64,000 bases of DNA from Azonexus sp. (GCA_030696345.1 JAUYSK010000019.1:1-64000); one strand, 5' to 3'; positions 27,488 to 35,603 are shown, counted from the stretch's first letter. Numbers and translations are program-made. Notes: a model not told the origin generated them from the letters alone.

Positions 27488-28867
27488 CTATCGAGCGGGC
27501 GCCGGTTGCCGTCGTAACAGCGATTGAACCAGGGCGTGCTGCTGGAAGTGAGCGAGCAGCATTTCTTTTTGCTTCTCGGTCACATCGGCATGCTGGATCA
27601 GCGCCGGCCATAGCTGGACGGCCTGGCTGACCGCCTTTCGGATGACAGCTGTTGCGGGTTTTTCTGGAATGCCGGCAGCGTCACAGAATTGCCGGACCAG
27701 CAGCGGGCTGAGTCCTGGTTTTGCCGCTTTCCCTTGCTGTGCATCGGTCACGGTCATTTTTGGTTTACCCCGATTGCCGGACAAGAGGTGCAAGGCATGA
27801 CCTGTGCGATGGCTATAGGCGGCATAGCCCACAATGTCATAGGCAGGCGGCAATGCCGGGGTGCGGCCATCGGGATACCAGATGCCGATGTTCTTCAGGT
27901 GCATATCCGGATTGCCGAGCATTTCATTGACGACAAGGCGGCGAAGCAACTCATGCACGGCGGGCTCGCCCAGCGAAGGAAATGCCATGAGCACCTGGGC
28001 TACGTCAAGGTAGCTTCCACCAAGATACTTCTGTTCAGGCGGAACACTCAGAATCTGCGCGAAGTCTTCACAATGCACGCGACCGCCAGGTGTTCGGTCA
28101 TAGCGCGTCACAGCCAGAAACTTGGTCTGGGCCTCGACTGCGCCCAGGTCATAGCCATGCTCAATGGCCAGATCTGCCAGGGGCGCAAGATGGGCTTCAG
28201 TAACGGTTACGCCGGCAGCCGCAGCAAGCCGCAGCGACAGGTACTCTAGCTCTGGAAGCTTTGGCTGGCCTACCACCGGCAACTTGGCGATGATGTGCGT
28301 ATCCTGCATCTTGGTCCGCCCCACATAGCGCCCCCCGGCAAGGATGACCCCCACCTTGGGCTGAACGCCGGATAGGGACATTCCGTTCTCGAGTGCCTCG
28401 GCGGTTACGGTCATTTCAACCGCATCAGCATCCTGGGTGATGTAGTGGATCAGGTCTTCACGGGAAAGTTCGAGCGGCATCGCATAGACATTGCTTGGCA
28501 AGTCACCGCCGCAGGCGGCCAACATTTCGAAGTGGTCTTTGGGGTCGCACCCGCGCTGGGCCGCGACATGGTCCCGGAAAACACCTTCCGGCAGTAGATT
28601 CTGGAAAAATGCGGGCAACAACCAGCCGTTGGCGGGGCTGTAACTGCCATTCATCAATGTTGACCCGACGTCGGCCCACAGCACCTTTTGGTTTTCCGGG
28701 TTGTCGGCCAGCATTGATAGCGAAAATGTCGGGCCATCCAGCCGGTCCGCAAACGCGGCATCCGCCACAAATCGGTGAACCACTTGAGTCGAGGACAGGG
28801 CGTACTGGAACAGCACGCCGATTCGGGTGGTCTTGCCAAGAAAGATGGCCAGGGCTTTAACGATCAT
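27488..28867 (-). CDS. hipA: HipA-family serine/threonine kinase toxin (module 1)
   Basis: 459-residue HipA-like toxin; such kinases phosphorylate translation factors such as GltX and induce dormancy. It has the N-terminal HipA_N part (AFFQNLLPEGVFRDHVA near residue 86-101), the glycine loop SGVQPK at 166-171, the catalytic loop GNPDMHLKNIG with Asp321 at 318-328, and the PAYD metal site at 341-344. All kinase residues appear present, so it should be active. It overlaps the antitoxin gene by 11 bases. It differs strongly from the second HipA at 30-31.5 kb, so it is not a recent duplicate. Confidence 0.92.
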   Translation of the reverse strand: MIVKALAIFLGKTTRIGVLFQYALSSTQVVHRFVADAAFADRLDGPTFSLSMLADNPENQKVLWADVGSTLMNGSYSPANGWLLPAFFQNLLPEGVFRDHVAAQRGCDPKDHFEMLAACGGDLPSNVYAMPLELSREDLIHYITQDADAVEMTVTAEALENGMSLSGVQPKVGVILAGGRYVGRTKMQDTHIIAKLPVVGQPKLPELEYLSLRLAAAAGVTVTEAHLAPLADLAIEHGYDLGAVEAQTKFLAVTRYDRTPGGRVHCEDFAQILSVPPEQKYLGGSYLDVAQVLMAFPSLGEPAVHELLRRLVVNEMLGNPDMHLKNIGIWYPDGRTPALPPAYDIVGYAAYSHRTGHALHLLSGNRGKPKMTVTDAQQGKAAKPGLSPLLVRQFCDAAGIPEKPATAVIRKAVSQAVQLWPALIQHADVTEKQKEMLLAHFQQHALVQSLLRRQPAPAR

Positions 28868-29192
28868 GCGAATCCCTGTGCTGGACTAACCCGCCATCGG
28901 TCACCGTATTGGACTCCCGGGCGACTTGAACCCGAGTTTTAACTACCGGCGCGGTCGGCACGGTGCCGGGTGCCAGGCCATCTGCGGCTGCCTTTGGCAA
29001 AATGGCGACTTCGTACCCCAGCCGATCCAATAGCGCCAGCAGCGTGGTTACCTTGTAGTCTGCGGTGCCGCTTAATACAGCGGTCACGGTTCGCTTGGCC
29101 AAGCCGGCCGAGGCCCCAAGAGAAACCTGGGAGATTCCTTTTTCTTTAAGCCCTTGCCGAAGGACTTGGGCTAGTTCAGACAGTGTTTTCAT
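28857..29192 (-). CDS. hipB: HipB-type HTH antitoxin (module 1)
   Basis: 111 residues. Residues 1-70 form an XRE/Cro-type helix-turn-helix (LRQGLKEKGISQVSLGASAGLAKRTVTAVLSG region), and the C-terminal 40 residues look disordered and Pro/Thr-rich, as in antitoxins degraded by Lon. It should neutralise the adjacent HipA and repress the operon by binding the four repeated sites that lie just upstream of, and overlap, its start. It is longer than E. coli HipB (88 residues). Confidence 0.88.
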   Translation of the reverse strand: MKTLSELAQVLRQGLKEKGISQVSLGASAGLAKRTVTAVLSGTADYKVTTLLALLDRLGYEVAILPKAAADGLAPGTVPTAPVVKTRVQVARESNTVTDGGLVQHRDSHDR

Positions 29193-29193
29193 G

Positions 29194-29298
29194 GCAGTAA
29201 AGTAGGATTAATCACGAACAGCCTACTTTATTGCTCCACAGTTGGCAAGCAATATACGCAACAAAGTAGGCTTTTACATAATTATCCTACTTTACTGC
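29194..29298. promoter_or_regulatory. operator array of hipBA module 1 (nested inverted repeats)
   Basis: Four copies of a CCTACTTT core lie at and upstream of the hipB start. Outer pair: GCAGTAAAGTAGGAT (29194-29208) and its exact inverse at 29284-29298. Inner pair: GCCTACTTTATTGC (29221-29234) and its inverse with one mismatch (GCAACAAAGTAGGC, 29258-29271). The first site touches the hipB initiator codon. This is what an autoregulating HipB operator region should look like. Confidence 0.75.
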
Positions 29299-29310
29299 TT
29301 CTTAGGCTCG

Positions 29311-29838
29311 ATATGGTGGGCCATCCGTATGCGGCTGCGGCACGAAAGCCGTCCACCGGGCCAAGCCAGGATCTGCTGACTTTAGTCGCTGTGGAGATGG
29401 CAATTAACGAGTTCTGCCCGAAAAGCAACACCTCAATCCAAGCGGCGCTTTAACGCATTCCCTCCTGGTAAGACAACTGCGCAACTGGTGAAACTTCTGC
29501 GTAGCCCGAGGGGCGGTGCTACGCACTACCTCCTCGCTACGGAAAGATGGGCCGCGCGTGCCGCCCAACCTCATCATTGCGGATGGTGAGGCTACTGCGC
29601 AACCGGACGGTTGGCCGCTGATAAAGCCACTGCGCAGCCAGACGGGACCGACCTGCGTCCGTTCCTCGTCGCTGCGGATACGCGCCCGCTTCATCGCTGC
29701 GGATGGCTGGCTGAAACCGATCCCAATTGCAAGGCCTACTTTGTTCATCGCACCTACGGGCGCACACGACATCAGGGTGTAGTCGCTACCGTTTTTCCGC
29801 CTATACGTAGCTACGAGGCGTATATTGATTTGCAAAAC
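29311..29838. other. unexplained DNA between the two hipBA modules
   Basis: No convincing gene. Long frames exist on both strands but their composition (Arg/Ser/Pro-rich, no motif) looks like chance coding in GC-rich DNA. Short similar pieces recur (CTACTGCGCAACC, CCACTGCGCAGCC, ACAACTGCGCAAC; two GCTGCGGAT copies), suggesting a decayed repetitive element. A 12-base copy of the module 1 operator core, GCCTACTTTGTT, lies at 29734-29745. Confidence 0.4.
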
Positions 29839-29965
29839 CTAAACTAAATTATAAATTCGTTTAGTATCTTGCGGCAACACTACAGTCATCTAATCTAAAT
29901 TATGACTTCGTTTAGCTTGGCACGACAGGCCTTGCGTACTTAAACTAAACCTACATTTCGTTTGA
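29839..29965. promoter_or_regulatory. operator array of hipBA module 2: three 26-base repeats at 50-51 base spacing
   Basis: Three direct copies of a partly palindromic element, CTAAAC-N14-GTTTAG, lie at 29839-29864, 29890-29915 and 29940-29965. Copies 1 and 2 share CTAA-CTAAATTAT-TTCGTTTAG almost throughout; copy 3 is slightly degenerate. Their starts are 51 and 50 bases apart, close to five helical turns, so bound proteins would face the same side. Copy 3 ends six bases before the antitoxin ATG and would cover the ribosome-binding region. Confidence 0.75.
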
Positions 29966-29971
29966 GGGCTT

Positions 29972-30235
29972 ATGGGCACACAAAAAACAGTTAAGACGCC
30001 GCAGGCGTTGGGAGCAGTAGTAGCGGCAGTACGAATCGCTCAAGGTATTCGAGCGGATGAGTTCAAGGTGTCACATGTATGCGTTAGCAACATTGAACAC
30101 GGAAAGGATGCTACCCAAATCGGCAAAGTATTTGCAGTGTTAGCCGAGCTCGGTATTCGGGTAGTGCTGGAAATGCCGCCTGGCTTGAGCTTGCCTGATG
30201 ACAACGCCAAAATGCGGAGGAGAATTTCAAGATGA
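29972..30235 (+). CDS. hipB: HipB-type HTH antitoxin (module 2)
   Basis: 87 residues with an XRE-like helix-turn-helix (TPQALGAVVAAVRIAQGI, then ADEFKVSHVCVSNIEHGK) followed by a beta strand region VLAELGIRVVLEMPP that resembles the HipB dimerisation strand. Size matches the usual 70-90. It overlaps hipA by four bases (ATGA), the common antitoxin-first order. It should bind the three regularly spaced repeats upstream. It shows no close resemblance to the module 1 antitoxin. Confidence 0.88.
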   Translation: MGTQKTVKTPQALGAVVAAVRIAQGIRADEFKVSHVCVSNIEHGKDATQIGKVFAVLAELGIRVVLEMPPGLSLPDDNAKMRRRISR

Positions 30236-31497
30236 ATCGGACGCTTATTGCCAGCATTAATGGAGAGTTTGTTGGACGCCTTGCTGATGAAGGCGGCTAT
30301 TGGACGTTTCAGTATGCTGCATCCTGGCTCGCGAGTCCCATCGGGTTCCCAATATCGCCGGCGTTTCCACTGGCCACAGAGAAATTTTCGGATAACAGCA
30401 CAACTCGCAATGTGGCCTGGTTTTTTGATAATTTATTACCGGAGGAGGCAGCCAGAGCTGTATTGGCAAAAGACGCCAAGGTAACTATTGATGACGCATG
30501 GGGGTTGCTAGCATATTTCGGCGCGGAATCGGCCGGAGCTATTGCGCTATTGCCCGATGGAGGAGACGTGGCGCCAGCAAGTCTCGTAGCGCTTTCTCAT
30601 GCAGAGCTACAACGACGAATAGACCAGATGCCTCGACGTTCGCTATCGGCTGACGCGCCAAAACGTATATCTCTCGCTGGGGCCCAACATAAATTGGCTG
30701 TAACCGTCGTCAACGGCGAATTGTTCGAACCGACTGGCAACGAATGCTCTACCCATATTCTGAAGCCGGATAGCAAGAACAGCGCATACCCGCATACAGC
30801 AATTAATGAGCATTTCTGCATGCGGCTAGCCTCGGCCTTGAAACTAACTGTGCCTGCCACCGATGTCCGTCGTGTCCCCTCTCCTGTTTACCTAATTGAA
30901 CGATTCGATCGGGTGCAGACTGATACCAGGCTTGCTAGAAGTCACGCATTGGACGCTTTGCAGTTATTGTCATTAGATAGGCAGCTTAAGTATCAGAATG
31001 CTTCGGCCACAACATTAAAAACATGCATTGACAAATGTGGCGCTGAGTTGAAGACAAAACAGGCAATCTTTGCCTGGATCGTATTCAATGTGCTCAGCGG
31101 AAATGCGGATGCCCATATGAAAAATATTTCGTTTCTCATTGATTCGTCTGGCATTAGGCTGGCACCATTCTACGACCTTGTAAGCACCGTGGTCTATGCC
31201 ACGCCGCAGTACGATAGAGAAGGACCGCATTGGCCGAATGTTACGTTATCCATGCCAATTGGAAGCGCTTTGATGTACTCCGATGTCAGACGGCACGACC
31301 TGCTACAAGTTGCCGATGAGCTTGATTTGGGCCCAAAAGTTGCGCAACGTATTCTGGATGAACTGGTTCGCAATATCGAGCCTGCGGCGTTAAGTTTGCT
31401 AGCCACATTATTCGAAACCGTGACTGCGGGTGAGCGGCGGCTTCTTAGTTTGATCCATCAGCTCCCCATCAAAGAAATGTCAAAAAAACTAACTTAA
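30232..31497 (+). CDS. hipA: HipA-family serine/threonine kinase toxin (module 2)
   Basis: 421-residue HipA protein, close to the length of E. coli HipA (440). Features: N-terminal domain with WFFDNLLPEEAARAVLA (63-79), loop SLAGAQHKLAV (147-157) that binds ATP, catalytic GNADAHMKNISF with Asp293 (290-301), and APFYDLV with Asp315. All key residues are kept. The AGAQHK loop is the region where E. coli HipA autophosphorylates a serine; here the local serine is S147. A strong terminator follows after six bases. Confidence 0.93.
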   Translation: MNRTLIASINGEFVGRLADEGGYWTFQYAASWLASPIGFPISPAFPLATEKFSDNSTTRNVAWFFDNLLPEEAARAVLAKDAKVTIDDAWGLLAYFGAESAGAIALLPDGGDVAPASLVALSHAELQRRIDQMPRRSLSADAPKRISLAGAQHKLAVTVVNGELFEPTGNECSTHILKPDSKNSAYPHTAINEHFCMRLASALKLTVPATDVRRVPSPVYLIERFDRVQTDTRLARSHALDALQLLSLDRQLKYQNASATTLKTCIDKCGAELKTKQAIFAWIVFNVLSGNADAHMKNISFLIDSSGIRLAPFYDLVSTVVYATPQYDREGPHWPNVTLSMPIGSALMYSDVRRHDLLQVADELDLGPKVAQRILDELVRNIEPAALSLLATLFETVTAGERRLLSLIHQLPIKEMSKKLT

Positions 31498-31502
31498 CCC
31501 TA

Positions 31503-31532
31503 CTCCCGTCAGCGTTGCTGACGGGAGTTTTT
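31503..31532 (+). terminator. rho-independent terminator of hipBA module 2
   Basis: CTCCCGTCAGC (31503-31513) pairs perfectly with GCTGACGGGAG (31517-31527) across a GTT loop and is followed by five T. It begins six bases after the hipA stop. Confidence 0.92.
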
Positions 31533-31636
31533 CACGTGATAGGCACAATACGGTTTTATCGGTTTCTACTTGGACACACGCAAATACAGTACTGCTCGCT
31601 CACGATTGGGAATGCCAATTACTCCAACATCCGCGT

Positions 31637-31667
31637 AAAAAGAGGAGCTCATTGAGCTCCTCTTTTT
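31637..31667. terminator. bidirectional terminator hairpin without an adjacent intact gene
   Basis: AAAAAGAGGAGCTC at 31637-31650 is perfectly inverted as GAGCTCCTCTTTTT at 31654-31667 with an ATT loop. With A-run and T-run on either side it would work on both strands. The ~105 bases between it and the previous terminator hold no gene, so it may be left over from a lost one. From 31668 to 31953 nothing recognisable was found. Confidence 0.8.
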
Positions 31668-31953
31668 GTATTCAACTACCAGGCTACCGCATCAACACGA
31701 TGAGCCACCGGCTAGCCTAAAGAAAGGCGATTCCTACAGCGCACAAGCAAAATCGGCCTGAGTCGCTTCGGTGGGTTGCTTTGCGAAAAAAGGCTTCCAG
31801 TTAGGCACCGCAGGCGCTATCTTCAATACCGCCTGCGGTACTAACTTACAAAACCCCGGAATAGCCGTGAGCTTGAATCGATCCAGAACTTAAGCGCAGC
31901 CCTCTTTGGGCTTACCGTGTTTTCGGAATGCCCGGGTGTTGGGTTTTCCATGA

Positions 31954-32178
31954 TCAGTGGTCGGCGTCGTCTTCTGCCAATTCGATCCCGGCGAGCGATG
32001 CATCAAGAAGCGCCTTGGCCATGCTCGCCAAATAAAGCACCGACCAGTAGGTGCTCCCTGACTCCTCCTTGGCCCCACCGGGGTGAGACCAGCCCAGATC
32101 GACAGCGGCTTGAAGAAAATTGCCTGCGTGCTCAAGCGCAATGGGAACCGGGATATGCGCGAGGTCGATAAAGGTCAA
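31954..32178 (-). CDS. small hypothetical protein, start uncertain
   Basis: I do not recognise a family. From a TTG at 32178 the protein has 74 residues, with protein-like composition (ALEHAGNFLQAAVDLGW, TYWSVLYLASMAKALLDAS) and an acidic end. The frame stays open upstream to 32271 and reads sensibly there (EFWSQHPNFPGDSCGLFGW), but that extension contains no ATG, GTG or TTG, so either the real start has been lost or the gene is decayed. It is divergent from the small gene at 32285. Confidence 0.4.
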   Translation of the reverse strand: MTFIDLAHIPVPIALEHAGNFLQAAVDLGWSHPGGAKEESGSTYWSVLYLASMAKALLDASLAGIELAEDDADH

Positions 32179-32284
32179 GCAAGCTGGTGACCGTGATGGC
32201 CAGCCAAACAGGCCACAGGAGTCTCCGGGGAAATTTGGATGCTGCGACCAGAATTCGATTGTCGTGGCAGGTTAGAATAATCAC

Positions 32285-32530
32285 ATGAGTGAAAGTCAAA
32301 GCGATTCCACATCTCTGCTAAATCGCCTTCGCGCAGCCGCCGGCCTGATTCCAATCATTGAGTCTGGATTGGCCGATCAGAAGATTAGCCATGAGCGCGC
32401 TTCCCACATGGCCAGCTTCTGCGAATGGGCGACCCAAAAAATTCCGGATGATCCTGTAGCATTAGACCTTGCTAAAACCGTGTCGGCTGGGCTTCAGCGC
32501 CTACACGCGCGACTGAGCTCGGAGAATTAA
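32285..32530 (+). CDS. small hypothetical protein, helical
   Basis: 81 residues starting MSESQSDSTSLLNRLRAAAG. It is predicted all helical, soluble and without signal peptide or cysteine motif; no family recognised. An ATG start and balanced composition favour a real gene. It is divergent from the small frame at 31954-32178, with about 105 bases between them. The 240 bases downstream, to the GNAT stop, contain only short repeated TGACTC-like pieces and no gene. Confidence 0.5.
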   Translation: MSESQSDSTSLLNRLRAAAGLIPIIESGLADQKISHERASHMASFCEWATQKIPDDPVALDLAKTVSAGLQRLHARLSSEN

Positions 32531-32771
32531 TCGGCTGATCCAGGGTAAAGATCGGAAATTCCGATTCAGGACATTCCGGGCGGCGGGGACACCGAAGGTA
32601 AGGCGCTAGCCAGTGACTCGCGTAGGGATGACTCCCGTGGGCAAGTGACTTCGAGGGACAATGACTCCGAGGACACCCATGACTCTGCTTTTTGGGTCAT
32701 TCAGTGACTGGCTATTCGCCTGATTCCTGCTCGGCAGGGAAATCTGCCAGACAGGGACGATATTTAAGCAA

Positions 32772-33221
32772 TCAAAATCGCCGTATCAGAAGGTGTTGGC
32801 CATCAACATCGCTCTTGCGAATTGGCGAAAAGCCATGCTCACGGAAGCGCTTGGTCTTTGAGCTTGAAACCAGTATTCGACCTGAGTCGAAGGTTTTTTC
32901 CAGCCAGTCGATCCGTGCCTTGATCAAGGCACGGCCAACACCTTGCCGTCGATGGGTGGGCGCAACTGCAGAAAGATAGAGAATATGGGTGTTCGAAGCC
33001 CAGTCGGCTGCCTTGACCCCACCGACCCCAATGATTTCTCCCGATGTCATGGCTATAAAAAATTGTCGGTAATACGGTGAGGCGTTTCCTCGCAACTCCT
33101 CAGCCAGGCGTTGGGCGCTGTATCGCTCCGGCTTGGCAAATGCATTGAAGAGCAAGGTGACACAGGTTTCAACAAGCTGAGGGCTGCTTGCTTCCAGCGT
33201 ATCAATATTGAACTTGCTCAA
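32772..33221 (-). CDS. GNAT-family N-acetyltransferase
   Basis: 149 residues, the usual single-domain GNAT size. The acetyl-CoA binding motif A is visible as LSAVAPTHRRQGVGRALI (R-R-Q-G-V-G-R), preceded by the strand IIGVGGVKA and followed by the late strand SKTKRFREHGFSPI typical of the family. It transfers an acetyl group to an amine; the substrate (small molecule or protein) cannot be told. The small cysteine-containing gene lies six bases upstream on the same strand, so the two are probably cotranscribed. Confidence 0.85.
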   Translation of the reverse strand: MSKFNIDTLEASSPQLVETCVTLLFNAFAKPERYSAQRLAEELRGNASPYYRQFFIAMTSGEIIGVGGVKAADWASNTHILYLSAVAPTHRRQGVGRALIKARIDWLEKTFDSGRILVSSSKTKRFREHGFSPIRKSDVDGQHLLIRRF

Positions 33222-33227
33222 TTTGGA

Positions 33228-33467
33228 TCACCACTGAAACCGTCTGTCCTGGGGCAGGACTAAAGATTGCTCAACCAATTTTCGTGCCTTCTCGCGGTTA
33301 ATTTCAGTTTGCCGTCGTCCAAAATCGTCGCGCTCCTGAATGCTGGTTTGCGCGGCCATCAAGCTCCGCTTGCAACGCCAGCGTATTCCGCGTGACGTCT
33401 GTAATTTTTGCATCTCGTCACGGGGATGGTGAATTTTGCAGCTGTAGCAATAGACGTTATCGGTCAT
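33228..33467 (-). CDS. small protein with a possible zinc-binding cysteine cluster
   Basis: 79 residues beginning MTDNVYCYSCKIHHPRDEM. A CysxxCys pair with a following histidine pair and a third cysteine (RWRCKRSL) could bind a metal ion, as in short zinc-ribbon proteins, but a fourth ligand is not certain. The C-terminal half is charged and helical. It sits six bases upstream of the GNAT gene. No family name can be given. Confidence 0.6.
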   Translation of the reverse strand: MTDNVYCYSCKIHHPRDEMQKLQTSRGIRWRCKRSLMAAQTSIQERDDFGRRQTEINREKARKLVEQSLVLPQDRRFQW

Positions 33468-33640
33468 CTCTATCTCGCACAGGAATTCTCGCCGTGAGCA
33501 TGACGCCGATATTTTTCAGCAAGATGACTGGCGTTGCAATAAATGTGCAAAATTCCAGGTCAATACTGCCATGCAGAAAAAAGTGAATTCCGTTCAAGTC
33601 AGAGAGTGTCGCTGTTACTCAATTTAGGCGGGAAAGCGAA

Positions 33641-33907
33641 CTAACCAACAGTTGATCGTTGGCTGTACGTATTTTCCAGGTGTCGCATTTCTGCCATCAG
33701 CGCCACCTGGGTACCAGCGGTAATCATTCTCGTACCGCTGCGCCAGTCAAAATGAAGGCGATTTGCTCTGATGCCCATGCCACTCAGCGCTTGCGCCATG
33801 TCAAAAAAATCTGGATGTTCAAGCCTGCGTCCGTCAGAAATTTCTGCGATGTAAACTTCCTTGCACAAGCTGATTTTTGCATTTGTGGTCATCGTTTTAC
33901 TTTCCAT
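33641..33907 (-). CDS. small hypothetical protein
   Basis: 88 residues, starting at 33907 or at a second ATG at 33892 (MTTNAKISLCKEV). It has alternating strand and helix predictions (VYIAEISDGRRLEH, FFDMAQALSGMGI, RMITAGTQVALM) and no signal peptide. The composition looks coding. No family recognised. It is separate from the 33228-33467 gene by 173 bases that hold no gene. Confidence 0.5.
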   Translation of the reverse strand: MESKTMTTNAKISLCKEVYIAEISDGRRLEHPDFFDMAQALSGMGIRANRLHFDWRSGTRMITAGTQVALMAEMRHLENTYSQRSTVG

Positions 33908-33989
33908 CTGCCATCTAATGGCAATATCTAAATCTTATTCTTCAAGGGGATGCATTTCCTTGCAGCAATAACTGGTCACTCTGGAGAAG

Positions 33990-34262
33990 ATGCTTGTGCG
34001 TACTGGTGATTCAACAAATCGTCGTGTAGCGGAAAGGCGAAAGGTCGAGGCGAGCCGAAGTGGAACTCATCTCAGCGCTGGTTGCAGTAGCGATTTCACG
34101 CTGCCGCCCGAAGGGAAAGGGCAACGTCGAAACAAAGAAAGGCGTATTGCCGAACGGCGAAAAATAAACCTTGGCCCCTCGCCAGAAATTGGTGAAAGGC
34201 GCTTTCGTCCTGATCTTAGGGGTGAAATATTTCCCCTCTATTTCAACCAGAAAAGCCAGTGA
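33990..34262 (+). CDS. small basic protein with RRxAERRK repeats
   Basis: 90 residues. The segments NRRVAERRK, KERRIAERRK and GERRFRPD recur at about 45-residue and 20-residue steps, a pattern seen in short Arg/Glu-rich proteins with DRR-type motifs. Low sequence complexity means chance coding cannot be ruled out. It starts with ATG, but no strong ribosome-binding site is visible. The 176 bases to the next gene appear empty. Confidence 0.35.
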   Translation: MLVRTGDSTNRRVAERRKVEASRSGTHLSAGCSSDFTLPPEGKGQRRNKERRIAERRKINLGPSPEIGERRFRPDLRGEIFPLYFNQKSQ

Positions 34263-34438
34263 AGCACTAGATCATCCTGAAATGCAGCATGTGAGCGCCT
34301 GGACTTCAAGCAGCCGCTACCTCAAAGCGGTACGTGCCCCAGCACACAGAGCCAAGGCCATGCAAGGCGCACTATGCGGGATGGAATGGAGGAACTCAGT
34401 AAGGTGGCCAATACGTTTGAACCTCAAGGGAGTGGCGA

Positions 34439-35599
34439 ATGGATCGGCGTAGATTCATTCGAGTGATCGGTGGTGGCTTTGTCGTTGCTGCCGCTTCGGC
34501 ATCTGCCGGATGCTCTCAGCACATGCCTGCCGGGGCCATCGAGCCGTGGAGGGGACCAGGCCAGGAAGCCGATGTTCGACGCTGGATACTCGGATACGCG
34601 ATTCTGGCGCCGCACTCGCACAACCTGCAATCCTGGCTGGTGGACCTGAGCAAGCCTGACGAGATTCTGTTGCTCTGCGACCTCGCCCGCCTGCTACCCG
34701 ATTCCGATCCGTTCTCACGGCAGACCATGATCAGTCACGGCACATTCCTGGAACTGCTGGACATCGCGGCACGCGAACGTGGCTTGAGGGCCGATATCTC
34801 CCTGTTTCCGGAGGGGCCGTTCGGCCCCTCCTCGCCCGACCAGAGGCCCGTTGCACGAATCCGCCTGGTGGCCGATCCCACGGTAGCCAAAGACCCGCTG
34901 TTCGCGCAGATTCTGATCCGCCGCACCAACCGCGCTGCCTATGAGCCGGCCCGCCCTGTGCCGCCAGATGCCTGGGCTGCAATGGCGGCGAGCGTCAAGC
35001 CGAATTCCTTGCGTTTCGGATTTGCCGGTTTGGATCAGCCCGACGCGCTGCGGCGCCACCGCGCCATTGCAGCCGAGGCATGGCGTATCGAACTGACTAC
35101 GCCGCGAGTGATCATGGAGACCTACAAGGTACTGCGGGTGGGCGCTGCAGAGATCGAACAGCACCGTGATGGCTTGTTCGTGCTTGATCAACTCCCCGTG
35201 CTGATGAACCAGTTCGGGCTGTTTGACCGCAACAAGCCGCCCGCAGCAGATGACTATGCCACGACAAGCCAGATCAAGGACTTCAACGCCAAGCTCGAAA
35301 CAACGCCTGGCTTTCTGTGGATGGTGACCGATGACAATGAGCGGGTGACCCAGGTCAACGCAGGTCGCGCTTACGTCCGGGTGCAACTCGTTGCGACGGC
35401 TGCCGGCATAGCGCTGCAGCCAATTCAGCAGGCCTTGCAGGAGTATCCGGAGCAGGCGCAGCCCTATGCTGAGATTCGAAGCCTGCTGGATGCGTCGCAA
35501 GCAAAACAGACGGTGCAGATGTGGGCCCGCGCGGGCTTTGCGCCCCCCGTCGGACCCGCGCCACGCCGTGGCGTGGACGCACTGTTGGTACGGACCTGA
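34439..35599 (+). CDS. Tat-exported nitroreductase-fold (Acg-like) oxidoreductase
   Basis: 386 residues. The N-terminus MDRRRFIRVIGGGFVVAAASASAGC is a twin-arginine signal ending in a possible lipobox (SAGC), so the protein is likely exported and perhaps lipid-anchored. The body matches the Acg-type FMN nitroreductase group: WILGYAILAPHSHNLQSW near residue 50-65 (FMN contact region), RRTNRAAYEP, and GIALQPIQQALQEYP near the end. The reaction is unknown; flavin-dependent reduction is inferred. The DUF6544-like gene starts five bases after its stop. Confidence 0.85.
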   Translation: MDRRRFIRVIGGGFVVAAASASAGCSQHMPAGAIEPWRGPGQEADVRRWILGYAILAPHSHNLQSWLVDLSKPDEILLLCDLARLLPDSDPFSRQTMISHGTFLELLDIAARERGLRADISLFPEGPFGPSSPDQRPVARIRLVADPTVAKDPLFAQILIRRTNRAAYEPARPVPPDAWAAMAASVKPNSLRFGFAGLDQPDALRRHRAIAAEAWRIELTTPRVIMETYKVLRVGAAEIEQHRDGLFVLDQLPVLMNQFGLFDRNKPPAADDYATTSQIKDFNAKLETTPGFLWMVTDDNERVTQVNAGRAYVRVQLVATAAGIALQPIQQALQEYPEQAQPYAEIRSLLDASQAKQTVQMWARAGFAPPVGPAPRRGVDALLVRT

Positions 35600-35603
35600 G
35601 TCG

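Noticed and set aside
29404..29835. 143-codon minus-strand frame between the hipBA modules
   Set aside because: Arg/Ser-rich with no domain, and it overlaps operator-like sequence; likely chance coding.
29918..29936. Sigma-54 promoter (TGGCAC ... TTGC) upstream of hipB module 2
   Set aside because: The spacing between the two elements is too long for the -24/-12 pattern.
35466..35603. N-terminal extension of the DUF6544-like protein
   Set aside because: It overlaps the oxidoreductase gene by more than 130 bases; the ATG at 35604 gives a proper membrane anchor and normal spacing.
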